Assembly (NCBI RefSeq): GCF_020400605.1
Contig: NZ_JAINRD010000014.1
Location: forward strand, 150,809 to 214,808
Reading direction: 5' to 3'
Length of the DNA: 64,000 bases
Source: Streptomyces aculeolatus
Lineage (GTDB): Bacteria; Actinomycetota; Actinomycetes; Streptomycetales; Streptomycetaceae
Positions 9,501 through 19,320 of the stretch are shown piece after piece. The notes beneath the pieces were generated by a model that searched no databases, was not told the DNA's origin, and worked only from the letters and a program-made list of their open reading frames with translations. The stretch's first letter is position 1; each line of letters starts with the position of its first letter. The position numbers and the translations under genes are program-made.

Positions 9501-9985
9501 GCCTCGGAGACGCCGGGCGCCGACGAGTGCGTGGCGCGGCCCTCCTCGACGCCGGGGCCGAGGGGGCTGCCGGTCTCGTTGATGTCGAAGAAGTCGGCGT
9601 TGATGGCGGCCACGGTGGTGCGGCCGGGGCCGGGGTCGTGCTCGGCGGCCAGTTCGGAGACGGGGGCGCGTTCCGAGACCTTGCCGCCGAGGTAGTCGAC
9701 GCGGGTGCCGGCCCCCAGGTCGACGCTGAGCGCGTCGGCCTTGAGCCACTTGTCGGTCTCCAGCCGCTCGAAGGAGGTCAGTTCCATCCCGGGGGCGACG
9801 GGCCGGGAGACGGAGGCGATGTCCATGCCCTCGCCGGCGGGCACGGAGACCGGACCGGCGGCGCCGGTCGCGGCGGGCCGCTCCTGGCCGACGGCCGCGG
9901 GGGCCCCGAGGAGCAACAAGGAAGCCGCCGCTGCCGCGACGGCTCTGGGTCGGAAGGGTTTACTGCGTACTCCCGCTCTGAGCAC
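6560..9985 (-). CDS. Secreted phosphodiester glycosidase / metallophosphoesterase fusion
   Basis: Large exported protein (1141 residues) built from two hydrolases. After a signal peptide (about 1-31, ending ...LLLLGAPAAVGQE) comes a phosphodiester glycosidase (NAGPA-type) domain at roughly 60-400. It has AINADFF, HVLTVDGRQ and the family signature LNLDGGGSSTLV near residue 360. Bacterial Ig-like segments and a jelly-roll carbohydrate-binding-like region (about 560-740) follow. Then comes a calcineurin-type metallophosphoesterase with the metal ligands SDAQF (~791), NGDLVDEG (~822), GNHE (~857) and GGHVGTFH. A C-terminal Big-like domain ends the protein. GTG at 9985 was chosen for its AAGGAG site five bases upstream and because the signal peptide begins there. 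Likely substrates are exopolysaccharide or wall phosphodiesters; this is inferred. Confidence 0.88.
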   Translation of the reverse strand: MLRAGVRSKPFRPRAVAAAAASLLLLGAPAAVGQERPAATGAAGPVSVPAGEGMDIASVSRPVAPGMELTSFERLETDKWLKADALSVDLGAGTRVDYLGGKVSERAPVSELAAEHDPGPGRTTVAAINADFFDINETGSPLGPGVEEGRATHSSAPGVSEAVGVGPDQAGRVLDLYFDGTLTLPDGTHPLGGHNAANVPADGIGAYNARWGEADRALTVDGATEVTEVAVRDGKVAEVTAGPGKGAIAEGTTVLVGRDTGAKILAQLSQGDAVQVEYDVRTGDGGPVPRTAVGGRGVLVEDGVPQDWEGKPNNTAAPRTAVGFSKDGGTMHVLTVDGRQADAGGVTLTQLARMMDALGAYDALNLDGGGSSTLVARAPGSDERFVENSPSDGEEREVPNGLAFTAPGGSGKLKDFRVTTAADPKLAPGVDPVPGGHPDRVFPGLTRDLDAAGYDETYGPAPGRPSWSSNRGDIGGVDGDGTFTARRGGTAEVTARRGGASGSVELTVLDRLEQITPTSERVGLADPADEAAFGIVGRDAHGTSAPVDPADVRLDYDRALFDIAPDARSGGFTVRARTTEPTASGVLKATVQGRTTHVALTVGLTETELADFENAADWTFSTARATGSLAPEPEGHTGAGMKITYDFSQSTATRAAYVTPPQRIAIPGQPLSFGLWIKGDGKGAWPSLQLKDGAGADLVLRGDYVTWQGWKQVVFQVPEGTQYPLSVFRFYLAEAKPTSQYSSEVVIDGLTAQSPPGVDLPRTPAHRDPLIDSGGETADRDWQYAVMSDAQFVAREPDSPIVRQTRRTLQEIRAARPDFLIVNGDLVDEGSPEDLTLARGILEEELGDAVPWYYVPGNHEVMGGSVANFVAEFGPAQRTFDHKGTRFLTLDTSSLTLRGGGYAQIAEVKRQLEAAAKDPSVDSVTVVQHVPPRDPTAQRASQLSDRKEARVLEDWLADFRARTGKGAAFVGGHVGTFHAEHVDGVPYLINGNSGKAPATPPGEGGFSGWSLIGVDEVSRGEQQQARNAPHRGLPDWVSVQTRPHVDTLAVAAPEEVRVGRSAAATASLAQGARQVPVAWPVSADWSGTDRLHIGPPRSADRGDIAAYDPATGEVTGLRPGTVTLTATVNGVTGGDRITVTR

Positions 9986-10157
9986 GTTTTCTCCTTGGAA
10001 CGACACGGGAACGCACGCTTCTTGCGCACGGCGGGCCACAGCCTGGCAGTGGAAAGTGGTCTACACCAGAGGGCGCGCGCAAACTCCGACCGAACAATTG
10101 CCGCCGCCGGTCCGTCATTTGAGATCGCGTCAGACAGGTCCGTACCAGGTGGGAGGG

Positions 10158-10186
10158 GGCGGGCGTGTCGGCGTGACACGCCCGCC
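10158..10186 (-). terminator. Terminator downstream of uvrA
   Basis: A 12-bp perfect stem (GGCGGGCGTGTC with GACACGCCCGCC) around the five-base loop GGCGT lies 17 bases past the uvrA stop. It is the only strong hairpin in the 217-base gap between uvrA and the start of the glycosidase gene. Confidence 0.65.
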
Positions 10187-10202
10187 GCGTGTCGTCCGGG
10201 CG

Positions 10203-13166
<2,964 letters not shown>

Positions 13167-13348
13167 GCCGGTCGGACCTTTCGTGATGAGCGGCGGGGAC
13201 CGTCCGGACGGGCGGCACCCCTTGTCAAGCGTATGGGGGTGGCCGCGGAGCTGTCCGCAGCTTTCTCCCATCGAGCCACACGCTAACGTCTGGGTCTGAC
13301 AACGAAGCCCGGCCCAGCATTCCCACCCGCTCGCCTCCAGGGGATCCC

Positions 13349-14074
13349 ATGACAGAAACCGCAGGTCACACGCACGACCCCGTACGGGACATGGCCACCC
13401 TACGAGCCGCCACCGACAGCCTCCTCACCCGCGCCGGGCAGCTGGACGACGACGCGGTACGGGCGCCCAGCGCCCTGCCCGGCTGGACCCGCGGCCACGT
13501 GCTCGCCCACCTCGCCCGCAACGCGGACGCCCTGGTCAACGTGCTCACCGGCCGCCCCATGTACCCGAGCGCCGAGGCCCGCGACGCCGACATCGCCGCC
13601 GGCGCCCCCCGCCCGCTCGCCGAGCAGCTCGACGACGTACGGGCGACGGCGGCCCGGCTGGAGAAGACGGCGGCGGACATCCCGGCGGACGGCTGGTCGG
13701 CGCGGTGTGAGCTGCGCGGCGGCGTGACCGACGTCATGGCGCGGATCCCGTTCCGGCGGCTGGTGGAGGTGGAGCTGCACCACGTGGACCTCGACGCGGG
13801 CTACACGCTGGACCAGCTCCCGGCCGACTTCGTGGCCCGGGAGATCGCCTTCCTCAGCGCCCGCTTCGCGGGCAACGAGGAGGTCCCGCCCCTGTCCCTC
13901 TCCGCCCCCGGCGGTGGGACCTGGACCACCGGCGCCGCGGCGGGCGCCGCCGGCGCCCCGGTGCGGGTCACGGGCGCCCCGTACGCGCTGATGGGCTGGC
14001 TCGCCGGCCGCACCACGGGCACGGGCGTACGTACCGAGGACGGCGCCGCACTGCCGACCCTGCCCCCTCTCTGA
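13349..14074 (+). CDS. Maleylpyruvate isomerase family mycothiol-dependent enzyme
   Basis: DinB/MDMPI four-helix protein of 241 residues. The N-terminal segment LPGWTRGHVLAHLARNADAL (residues 43-62) carries the two His of the metal site typical of mycothiol-dependent maleylpyruvate isomerases; a third His sits in VEVELHHVDLDAGY. These enzymes use mycothiol as cofactor, in line with an actinobacterium, but the true substrate in Streptomyces paralogues is mostly unknown. The ATG has AGGGGA about six bases upstream. The MBL-fold hydrolase starts 12 bases after its stop, so the two are probably co-transcribed. Confidence 0.88.
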   Translation: MTETAGHTHDPVRDMATLRAATDSLLTRAGQLDDDAVRAPSALPGWTRGHVLAHLARNADALVNVLTGRPMYPSAEARDADIAAGAPRPLAEQLDDVRATAARLEKTAADIPADGWSARCELRGGVTDVMARIPFRRLVEVELHHVDLDAGYTLDQLPADFVAREIAFLSARFAGNEEVPPLSLSAPGGGTWTTGAAAGAAGAPVRVTGAPYALMGWLAGRTTGTGVRTEDGAALPTLPPL

Positions 14075-14086
14075 GAGGCTGGTCAC

Positions 14087-14743
14087 ATGTCGTACACGGG
14101 CAAGGTCACCGTCGGCGGCGCCGCCGACGTGCACGAGCTGACTGACCTGATGATCTCCAAGGTCGCGGTCGGGCCGATGAACAACAACGCCTATCTGCTG
14201 CGCTGCCGCGCGACGGACGAGCAGTTGCTGATCGACGCCGCGAACGAGCCCCACACGCTCCTCACCCTCGTCGGCCCGGACGGCATCACCTCCGCCGTCA
14301 CCACCCACGGCCACGGCGACCACTGGCAGGCCCTGGCCCCGGTCGTCGCGGCCACGGGCGCCCGCACCTACGCGGGCCGCGCGGACGCCGCGGACATCGA
14401 GGTCCCGACGGACGTCCTGGTGGACGACGGCGACACGATCACGGTGGGCCGCATCCCGCTCACCGCCCGCCACCTCGTCGGCCACACCCCGGGCTCCATC
14501 GCCCTGGTCTACGACGACCCCCACGGCCACCCGCACGTCTTCACCGGCGACTGCCTCTTCCCGGGCGGCGTGGGCAACACCTGGGGCGACGCGGAGCGCT
14601 TCACGTCGCTGCTGCACGACGTGGAGACGAAGATCTTCGCGGAGCTGCCGGACGAGACCTGGGTCTACCCGGGCCACGGCGACGACACCACCCTCGGCGC
14701 GGAGCGCCCCCACCTGGCGGAGTGGCGCGAACGCGGCTGGTGA
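14087..14743 (+). CDS. MBL-fold metallo-hydrolase (glyoxalase II-like)
   Basis: Metallo-beta-lactamase-fold hydrolase of 218 residues. The zinc motif THGHGDHWQAL begins near residue 74. Further ligands follow in ARHLVGHTPGS, GDCLFPGG and YPGHGDDT, so both metal sites look intact. The family includes glyoxalase II and mycothiol-S-conjugate hydrolases. Following a mycothiol-dependent isomerase gene at 12 bases suggests a thioester or thiol-conjugate substrate, but that is inference. The 3' end is followed by the separately translated PaaX-type gene. Confidence 0.88.
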   Translation: MSYTGKVTVGGAADVHELTDLMISKVAVGPMNNNAYLLRCRATDEQLLIDAANEPHTLLTLVGPDGITSAVTTHGHGDHWQALAPVVAATGARTYAGRADAADIEVPTDVLVDDGDTITVGRIPLTARHLVGHTPGSIALVYDDPHGHPHVFTGDCLFPGGVGNTWGDAERFTSLLHDVETKIFAELPDETWVYPGHGDDTTLGAERPHLAEWRERGW

Positions 14744-14829
14744 GGGCGAGGACCTGAGCGGTCGGCCCCCTCCGCGGAGGTAGCCTGTCGCAGCCCCGCG
14801 ACCGGCGGGAGGGACCGTGGAGGGAGCCG

Positions 14830-15675
14830 GTGGACGCCTCGGATGACGCCGGGCAGGTCGTGCGCCCCCAGACGCTTCTGCTCGCCCTCTTCGGCGACCA
14901 GGTGCTCGGCCGCGGTGTGGCCGTCTCCGCGGGCAGCATCATCGCCGTGCTGAACCGGCTGGAGGTCGGCGAGCACGCCACGCGCGCAACCGTGGCCCGG
15001 ATGGCGCGCCGCGGCCTCCTGCGACCGATACGCCGTGGCCGTCAGGTCTTCTTCGGACTGGCACCGCGCGGGGTCACGGTGCTGCGCGACGGCCTGCGCA
15101 AGCTGGAGGCCGAGATCGTGGACCGGGAATGGGACGGCCGCTGGACTCTGCTGGCGTTCTCGGTGCCGGAGACGCGGCGTGCCGACCGTCACGCGCTTCG
15201 GACCCGGCTGGGGTGGGCCGGGTTCGCTCCCCTGCGCAGCGGCCTGTGGGTCTCGCCGGGTACGACGGACATCTCGCAGGTGCTGTCCGAACTGGACCTG
15301 CTCGACCATGCCTCGGTCTTTCGGGGCGAGGCGGCGATGTGGAGCGACCCGGCGAGGATCGCCCGGGAGGCGTGGGACCTGCGGGCGCTCGCCACGAGCT
15401 ACCGGGGCTTCCTCGACCGCTGGTCGGGCGGTGCCTTCCGTGAGCTGGACGCGCTGTCGCGGCGGACCCGGATGACGGCGGAGTGGTTGCTGCTGATCCG
15501 CCAGGACCCGCGGCTGCCGCCCGCACTGCTGCCGCCGGAGTGGCCGGGTGTGCGGGCACAGGAGATGTTCCGGACCCTGCAGGCCGAGCTGATCGCCCCC
15601 TCGGACGAACTGGCCGCGGCGTGGCTCGCGACCATCGCCGACACAGGGGCACAGCACCCTTCGGCCAATGTTTGA
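14830..15675 (+). CDS. PaaX family transcriptional regulator
   Basis: 281-residue protein with the PaaX layout. A winged helix-turn-helix (about 10-85) begins VRPQTLLLALFGDQVLGRG and runs through ATRATVARMARRGLLRPIRRGR. A central effector-binding domain follows (WTLLAFSVPETRRADRHALR...GLWVSPG). The C-terminal PaaX domain is RGFLDRWSGGAFRELD. PaaX itself represses phenylacetate catabolism by sensing phenylacetyl-CoA; no paa genes are visible here, so this paralogue's ligand is unknown. The GTG start at 14830 has GGAGGGA four bases upstream. It may control the downstream esterase, which has its own promoter. Confidence 0.88.
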   Translation: MDASDDAGQVVRPQTLLLALFGDQVLGRGVAVSAGSIIAVLNRLEVGEHATRATVARMARRGLLRPIRRGRQVFFGLAPRGVTVLRDGLRKLEAEIVDREWDGRWTLLAFSVPETRRADRHALRTRLGWAGFAPLRSGLWVSPGTTDISQVLSELDLLDHASVFRGEAAMWSDPARIAREAWDLRALATSYRGFLDRWSGGAFRELDALSRRTRMTAEWLLLIRQDPRLPPALLPPEWPGVRAQEMFRTLQAELIAPSDELAAAWLATIADTGAQHPSANV

Positions 15676-15682
15676 CACATCA

Positions 15683-15711
15683 TTGACGGTCGTTATCGAG
15701 CTGCCTAACTT
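15683..15711 (+). promoter_or_regulatory. Housekeeping-type promoter of the esterase gene
   Basis: TTGACG (15683-15688) and TAACTT (15706-15711) are separated by exactly 17 bases, about 30 bases before the esterase ATG. A second TTGACA lies just upstream at 15672-15677, overlapping the end of the PaaX-type gene. The pattern fits a sigma-HrdB promoter. Confidence 0.65.
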
Positions 15712-15741
15712 GATGCGGGCGGGGCCAGAACAGGAGGCAGC

Positions 15742-16680
15742 ATGACTCGCATCAGAGCCGCTCTCGCCACCCTCGCAAGCGGCTTACTGATCGCCCTCGC
15801 CGCCATCGCCGCCCCGGCGTCGGCAACCGCGGCCGAACTCGTCGAGGTCACCGACTTCGGCGATAATCCCGGCAATCTGCGCATGCACATCTACGTTCCC
15901 GATGCAGCTCCCGCCAGCCCGGCGATCGTCGTCGCCATGCACGGCTGCGGTGGCTCCGGTCCCGGCTTCGCCGGGTCCAGCGAGTTCAACTCGCTGGCCG
16001 ATCAGTACGGGTTCGTCGTCATCTACCCGACCGCGACGAAGCAGACGGCGATGTCCAACTGCTTCGACGTGTGGTCACCGGAGTCCAAGACCCGTGGCGG
16101 CGGCAGCGATCCCGCGTCGATCGTCTCCATGGTCGGCTACGCGGAGCGGCAGTACAGCGGCGACCCCGCACGGGTCTTCGCCACCGGCAGCTCGTCCGGC
16201 GGCATGGAGACGCAAGCCCTGCTCGCCGTCTACCCGGACGTGTTCAAGGCCGGGGCGTCGTTCATGGGCGTCCCCTTCACCTGCTTCGCGAACGAGGCCG
16301 ATTTCCCGCCCTGGACGAGCCAGTGCGTGAGCGGGAACCTGGACAAGTCTCCGCAGCAGTGGGGCGACGCGGTCCGGGCCGCGTACCCGGGCCACACCGG
16401 TGACCGCCCCCGGGTACAGCTCTGGCACGGCACCGCGGACCCCCTCGTGCCGTACCAGCTTCATGGAGAAGCGGTCGAGCAGTGGACCGACGTCTTCGGC
16501 CTGAGTCAGACCCCGACCTCGACGGACCAGCCGCAGCCCGGCTGGACGCGCGACCGCTTCGCCGACGCAAGCGGGACCGTGCGGGTCGAGGCCATCAGCG
16601 TCCAGGGCGCCGGCCACAGCCTGCCCATGAGCGGCATGGCCGGCGCGGCCGTGTCGTTCTTCGGCATCGACGGAACCTGA
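15742..16680 (+). CDS. Secreted PHB depolymerase family esterase
   Basis: Exported alpha/beta-hydrolase (312 residues) of the extended PHB-depolymerase/acetylxylan-esterase (CE1-like) family. A signal peptide (about 1-29, ending ASATAAE) is followed by AMHGCGGSGPGFAGSSEF, the oxyanion region. The nucleophile elbow is TGSSSGGM with Ser near 151, the acid is in HGTADPLVPY, and the catalytic His near 290 is in GAGHSLP. All three triad residues are present. The catalytic domain stands alone, with no substrate-binding domain, so polyester, xylan acetyl or feruloyl substrates are all possible. A 9-bp hairpin follows its stop. Confidence 0.9.
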   Translation: MTRIRAALATLASGLLIALAAIAAPASATAAELVEVTDFGDNPGNLRMHIYVPDAAPASPAIVVAMHGCGGSGPGFAGSSEFNSLADQYGFVVIYPTATKQTAMSNCFDVWSPESKTRGGGSDPASIVSMVGYAERQYSGDPARVFATGSSSGGMETQALLAVYPDVFKAGASFMGVPFTCFANEADFPPWTSQCVSGNLDKSPQQWGDAVRAAYPGHTGDRPRVQLWHGTADPLVPYQLHGEAVEQWTDVFGLSQTPTSTDQPQPGWTRDRFADASGTVRVEAISVQGAGHSLPMSGMAGAAVSFFGIDGT

Positions 16681-16704
16681 CCGCCTGCGGCCGGGCTTGA
16701 CGGA

Positions 16705-16742
16705 GGGGAGCCGCTGGTGCGGTCCCGCACTGACGGCTCCCC
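16705..16742 (+). terminator. Terminator after the esterase gene
   Basis: GGGGAGCCG (16705-16713) pairs with CGGCTCCCC (16734-16742). The intervening 20 bases contain a smaller GTGCGG/CCGCAC hairpin, so this is a two-step stem. It starts 25 bases after the stop codon. Confidence 0.55.
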
Positions 16743-16879
16743 TTCGCCCTCCGGCGGACGTGCGACTGGTGACAGCAGGGGCGGGGTGGCTTGGGGGTGG
16801 CGAATTTCGACTTCGCTCAGTAGTCGCACGATTACGCGAATAGCCTGATCGTGTCGACAACTGACGAGGGGTGACGCGT

Positions 16880-17749
16880 ATGGGCGCGGGCGGCAGTGAG
16901 CAGGCAAGGCACCAGCGGAAAGCGGGAAAGCGCGTCAAGAAGGAGAAGGAGGCGCCGCCGCCGACCTGGGTCGCGTACGGGAAGCTGGTCAAGCTCCACC
17001 GCAGGCGCGCCGGCCTGACGCAGCCCCAACTCGCCGAGGCGGTGGGCTACTCCTACGAGACGGTCTCCGCCATCGAACAGGCCAGGCGGCCGGCGAAGCT
17101 GGCCTTCACGCGGGGCGCGGAGCGGGAACTCGACGCCCGCGGCACGCTGATGGTGCTGCAGGAGGAGGTGGACCGGGCGAAGCTGCCGGAGTTCTTCCGG
17201 GACGTCGCGCTGCTGGAAGAGGAGGCGTTGAGCCGGTACGACTGGGATCCGCTGCTGGTGCCCGGGCTGTTGCAGACGGAGGGCTACGCGCGGGCGTTGT
17301 TCTCGGCACATTGCCCGCCGCTCGCCGAAGAGGAGATCGAGCTGAGCGTGGAGGCGCGACTGTCGCGGCAGCGGCTGCTCACCAGGAAGAAGCCGGTGGA
17401 GCTGTGCTTCATCGTCGGCGAGGCCGCGCTCCGCAACCCGGTGGGCGGAAAGCGGGTACAGCGCGAGCAGTTGGAGGCACTGCGGAAGCACGCGGATCTG
17501 CCGCACGTGGAGATCCAGGTGATGCCTTGGACCTGCGGCTTCCATCCCGGGCTCAACGGCCCCATGGTCGTCATGGAGACGTCGGCGCACGAGACCGTGG
17601 GTTACGTGGAGTCGCAGGAGGCAGGGTTCGTCGTCTCCGACGCTGACCGTGTCAGCGCGTTCACTCACCGGTATGGAAAGATGCGTTCACTGGCACTGAA
17701 CCCCGATGAATCGGCACAGTTCATCGACCGCCTGGCAGGAGATCTATGA
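16880..17749 (+). CDS. XRE-family regulator with DUF5753 domain
   Basis: 289-residue DNA-binding protein of a class greatly expanded in Streptomyces. A basic leader precedes an XRE/Cro HTH (about 28-75: GKLVKLHRRRAGLTQPQLAEAVGYSYETVSAIEQARR). The C-terminal effector domain is DUF5753 (WDPLLVPGLLQTEGYARALF..., ending TGKM-like GKMRSLALNPDESAQFI). I prefer the ATG at 16880 because GAGGGG lies eight bases upstream. The GTG at 16871 has that site directly against it. The stop overlaps the DUF397 start as ATGA. Such pairs behave as regulator plus small partner, resembling the BldB/AbaA-like and WhiJ-type modules. Confidence 0.9.
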   Translation: MGAGGSEQARHQRKAGKRVKKEKEAPPPTWVAYGKLVKLHRRRAGLTQPQLAEAVGYSYETVSAIEQARRPAKLAFTRGAERELDARGTLMVLQEEVDRAKLPEFFRDVALLEEEALSRYDWDPLLVPGLLQTEGYARALFSAHCPPLAEEEIELSVEARLSRQRLLTRKKPVELCFIVGEAALRNPVGGKRVQREQLEALRKHADLPHVEIQVMPWTCGFHPGLNGPMVVMETSAHETVGYVESQEAGFVVSDADRVSAFTHRYGKMRSLALNPDESAQFIDRLAGDL

Positions 17750-18027
17750 ACGTGGAGCAGGCAACGAACGCCGGCAGCTCACGTGAGTCGGCTTGGGTGA
17801 AGAGCAGCTACAGCGGGTCGGACGGCGGCAACTGCGTAGAGGTCGCCGTCGCGTGGACGAAGAGCAGCTACAGCGGATCGGGCGGCGGCAACTGCGTAGA
17901 GGTGGCTGTCGCGCCCGAGCGAGTGCACGTGCGCGACTCCAAGGACCCCTCCGGCCCCGTGCTCACGGTGTCGCCCGAGGCGTGGACTTCTTTTGTCGCC
18001 TTCGCGTCGGCCCAAGAGCCCCGCTGA
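17746..18027 (+). CDS. DUF397 protein with tandemly duplicated motif
   Basis: Small acidic DUF397 protein (93 residues), partner of the upstream XRE/DUF5753 regulator and overlapping it by four bases. DUF397 normally has one W-x-KSSYS...GNCVEVA motif. Here it occurs twice back to back: residues 17-36 and 37-56 differ at two positions only. The rest (VHVRDSKDPSGPVLTVSPEAWTSF) is the normal single C-terminal half. DUF397 proteins are thought to antagonise or tune their HTH partner; the mechanism is inferred from the WhiJ-type literature. Confidence 0.9.
   Translation: MNVEQATNAGSSRESAWVKSSYSGSDGGNCVEVAVAWTKSSYSGSGGGNCVEVAVAPERVHVRDSKDPSGPVLTVSPEAWTSFVAFASAQEPR
17794..17913 (+). repeat. Two-copy 60-bp tandem repeat inside the DUF397 gene
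   Basis: Units 17794-17853 and 17854-17913 agree at 54 of 60 bases. The differences cluster in wobble positions plus the codons for two substitutions (Val/Thr and Asp/Gly). The unit is a whole number of codons, so the frame is kept. Confidence 0.95.
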
Positions 18028-18035
18028 CGGTGTAG

Positions 18036-18081
18036 CTCTACGTGCCCGGTCCCGGACGCCCTCCGGGCCGGGCACGTAGAG
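18036..18081. terminator. Strong bidirectional terminator (DUF397 / terC)
   Basis: A 14-bp perfect stem pairs CTCTACGTGCCCGG (18036-18049) with CCGGGCACGTAGAG (18068-18081). It lies between the convergent DUF397 and terC stops, nine bases from each. Confidence 0.85.
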
Positions 18082-18089
18082 GGTCTGGG

Positions 18090-19091
18090 TCAGTCCTCGC
18101 TCTTGCCCGGGCGGCCGGCCTCCGCCGGCTCCTCCGCCTTCTTCTCGGACTCCAGGCGGCGGGAGGCCCGCAGGCTCGTGATCGTCGTGATGACCAGCAC
18201 GCCGCCGATGACGCTCAGGGAGATCGCCGTGCTGATCTCCGGGACGTGGACCCCGTTCTCGTGCAGCGCGTGGAGCACCAGCTTCACGCCGATGAAGCCG
18301 AGGATGGCCGACAGGCCGTACGAGAGGTGGACCAGCTTCTTCAGCAGCCCGCCGATCAGGAAGTAGAGCTGCCGCAGGCCCATCAGCGCGAAGGCGTTCG
18401 CGGTGAAGACGATGTACGGGTCCTGGGTGAGGCCGAAGATCGCGGGGATGGAGTCCAGCGCGAAGAGCAGGTCCGTGGTGCCGATCGCCAGCATGACGAT
18501 CAGCATCGGCGTCATCAGCCGCTTGCCGTTCTCGGTGATGAACAGCTTCGTGCCGTGGTACTTGTCGGTGGCGGCGAAGCGGCGCTCGACCATCTTGAGC
18601 AGCCGGTTCTCCTCCCACTCCTCTTCCTCGTCGTCGCCCTTGGCCTCCTGGATCAGCTTCCAGGCGGTGTAGATGAGGAACGCGCCGAAGATGTAGAAGA
18701 CCCAGGAGAACGACGCGATCAGCGCGGCGCCCGCGGCGATGAACGCCGCGCGCATCACCAGCGCGATGAGGACGCCGACCATGAGCACCCGGGCCTGGTA
18801 CTGCGGCGGCACGGCGAACTTGCTCATGATGATGACGAAGATGAAGAGGTTGTCGACGCTCAGCGACTTCTCGGTGACGTAGCCGGCGAAGAACTCACCG
18901 GACGCCTGGCCGTCGCCCCAGATCAGGAGTCCGACGCCGAAGAGTCCGGCGAGGACGATCCAGATGATCGTCCACGTGCCGGCCTCCTTGAGCGTCACCT
19001 CATGGGGTTTCCGGCCGACGAAGAAGTCGGTGCCGATCAGGGCACACAGGCCCACGATCGTGAGCACCCACAGGGTCAGCGATACGTCCAC
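18090..19091 (-). CDS. terC: TerC family integral membrane protein
   Basis: TerC/Alx-type polytopic membrane protein of 333 residues with about eight predicted helices. Conserved acidic intramembrane segments are present: EKSLSVDNLFIF and IGTTDLLFALDSIPAIFGLT. A charged cytoplasmic loop, EAKGDDEEEEWEENR, separates the two halves. TerC proteins are tied to tellurite resistance in gram-negatives and, more generally, to manganese export coupled to secretion (Alx/MeeF/MeeY work); the Mn role is likely here. No yybP-ykoY Mn riboswitch is recognisable in the 229 bases upstream. It follows two TerD-type genes on the same strand but is separated from them by a terminator. Confidence 0.93.
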   Translation of the reverse strand: MDVSLTLWVLTIVGLCALIGTDFFVGRKPHEVTLKEAGTWTIIWIVLAGLFGVGLLIWGDGQASGEFFAGYVTEKSLSVDNLFIFVIIMSKFAVPPQYQARVLMVGVLIALVMRAAFIAAGAALIASFSWVFYIFGAFLIYTAWKLIQEAKGDDEEEEWEENRLLKMVERRFAATDKYHGTKLFITENGKRLMTPMLIVMLAIGTTDLLFALDSIPAIFGLTQDPYIVFTANAFALMGLRQLYFLIGGLLKKLVHLSYGLSAILGFIGVKLVLHALHENGVHVPEISTAISLSVIGGVLVITTITSLRASRRLESEKKAEEPAEAGRPGKSED

Positions 19092-19268
19092 TCGTCCTCC
19101 GCGGCAAGTCCGGCATGTACAGCGTCATGGTTGCCGGGCGTGCCTTCCACTCGGAGAACTGGAAGCTCACCCCCAACCGTCGACTGTATAGAACGAGCCA
19201 AGCCATGGCAAAGTTCCGATCAAATATGCAGGTCAGAGCGTATGCGAACCGGGGGCCGCGTACGCGAA

Positions 19269-19299
19269 ACGGCCCGCAGGCGCAGTGCCTGCGGGCCGT
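19269..19299 (-). terminator. Terminator of the TerD gene pair
   Basis: ACGGCCCGCAGGC (19269-19281) pairs perfectly with GCCTGCGGGCCGT (19287-19299) around GCAGT. It lies 21 bases past the stop of the large TerD gene and before terC. Confidence 0.8.
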
Positions 19300-19320
19300 G
19301 CGTGATGCGGTACGGACCGG

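Noticed and set aside
13167..13348. LexA/SOS boxes near uvrA, uvrB and uvrC
   Set aside because: I looked for the actinobacterial GAAC-N4-GTTC core upstream of all three genes and found none. A TTGACA before uvrA lacks a matching -10 at the right distance.
19092..19320. Manganese riboswitch (yybP-ykoY) upstream of terC
   Set aside because: Neither of the conserved loop sequences of that class is present, and the gap contains the terminator of the preceding genes.
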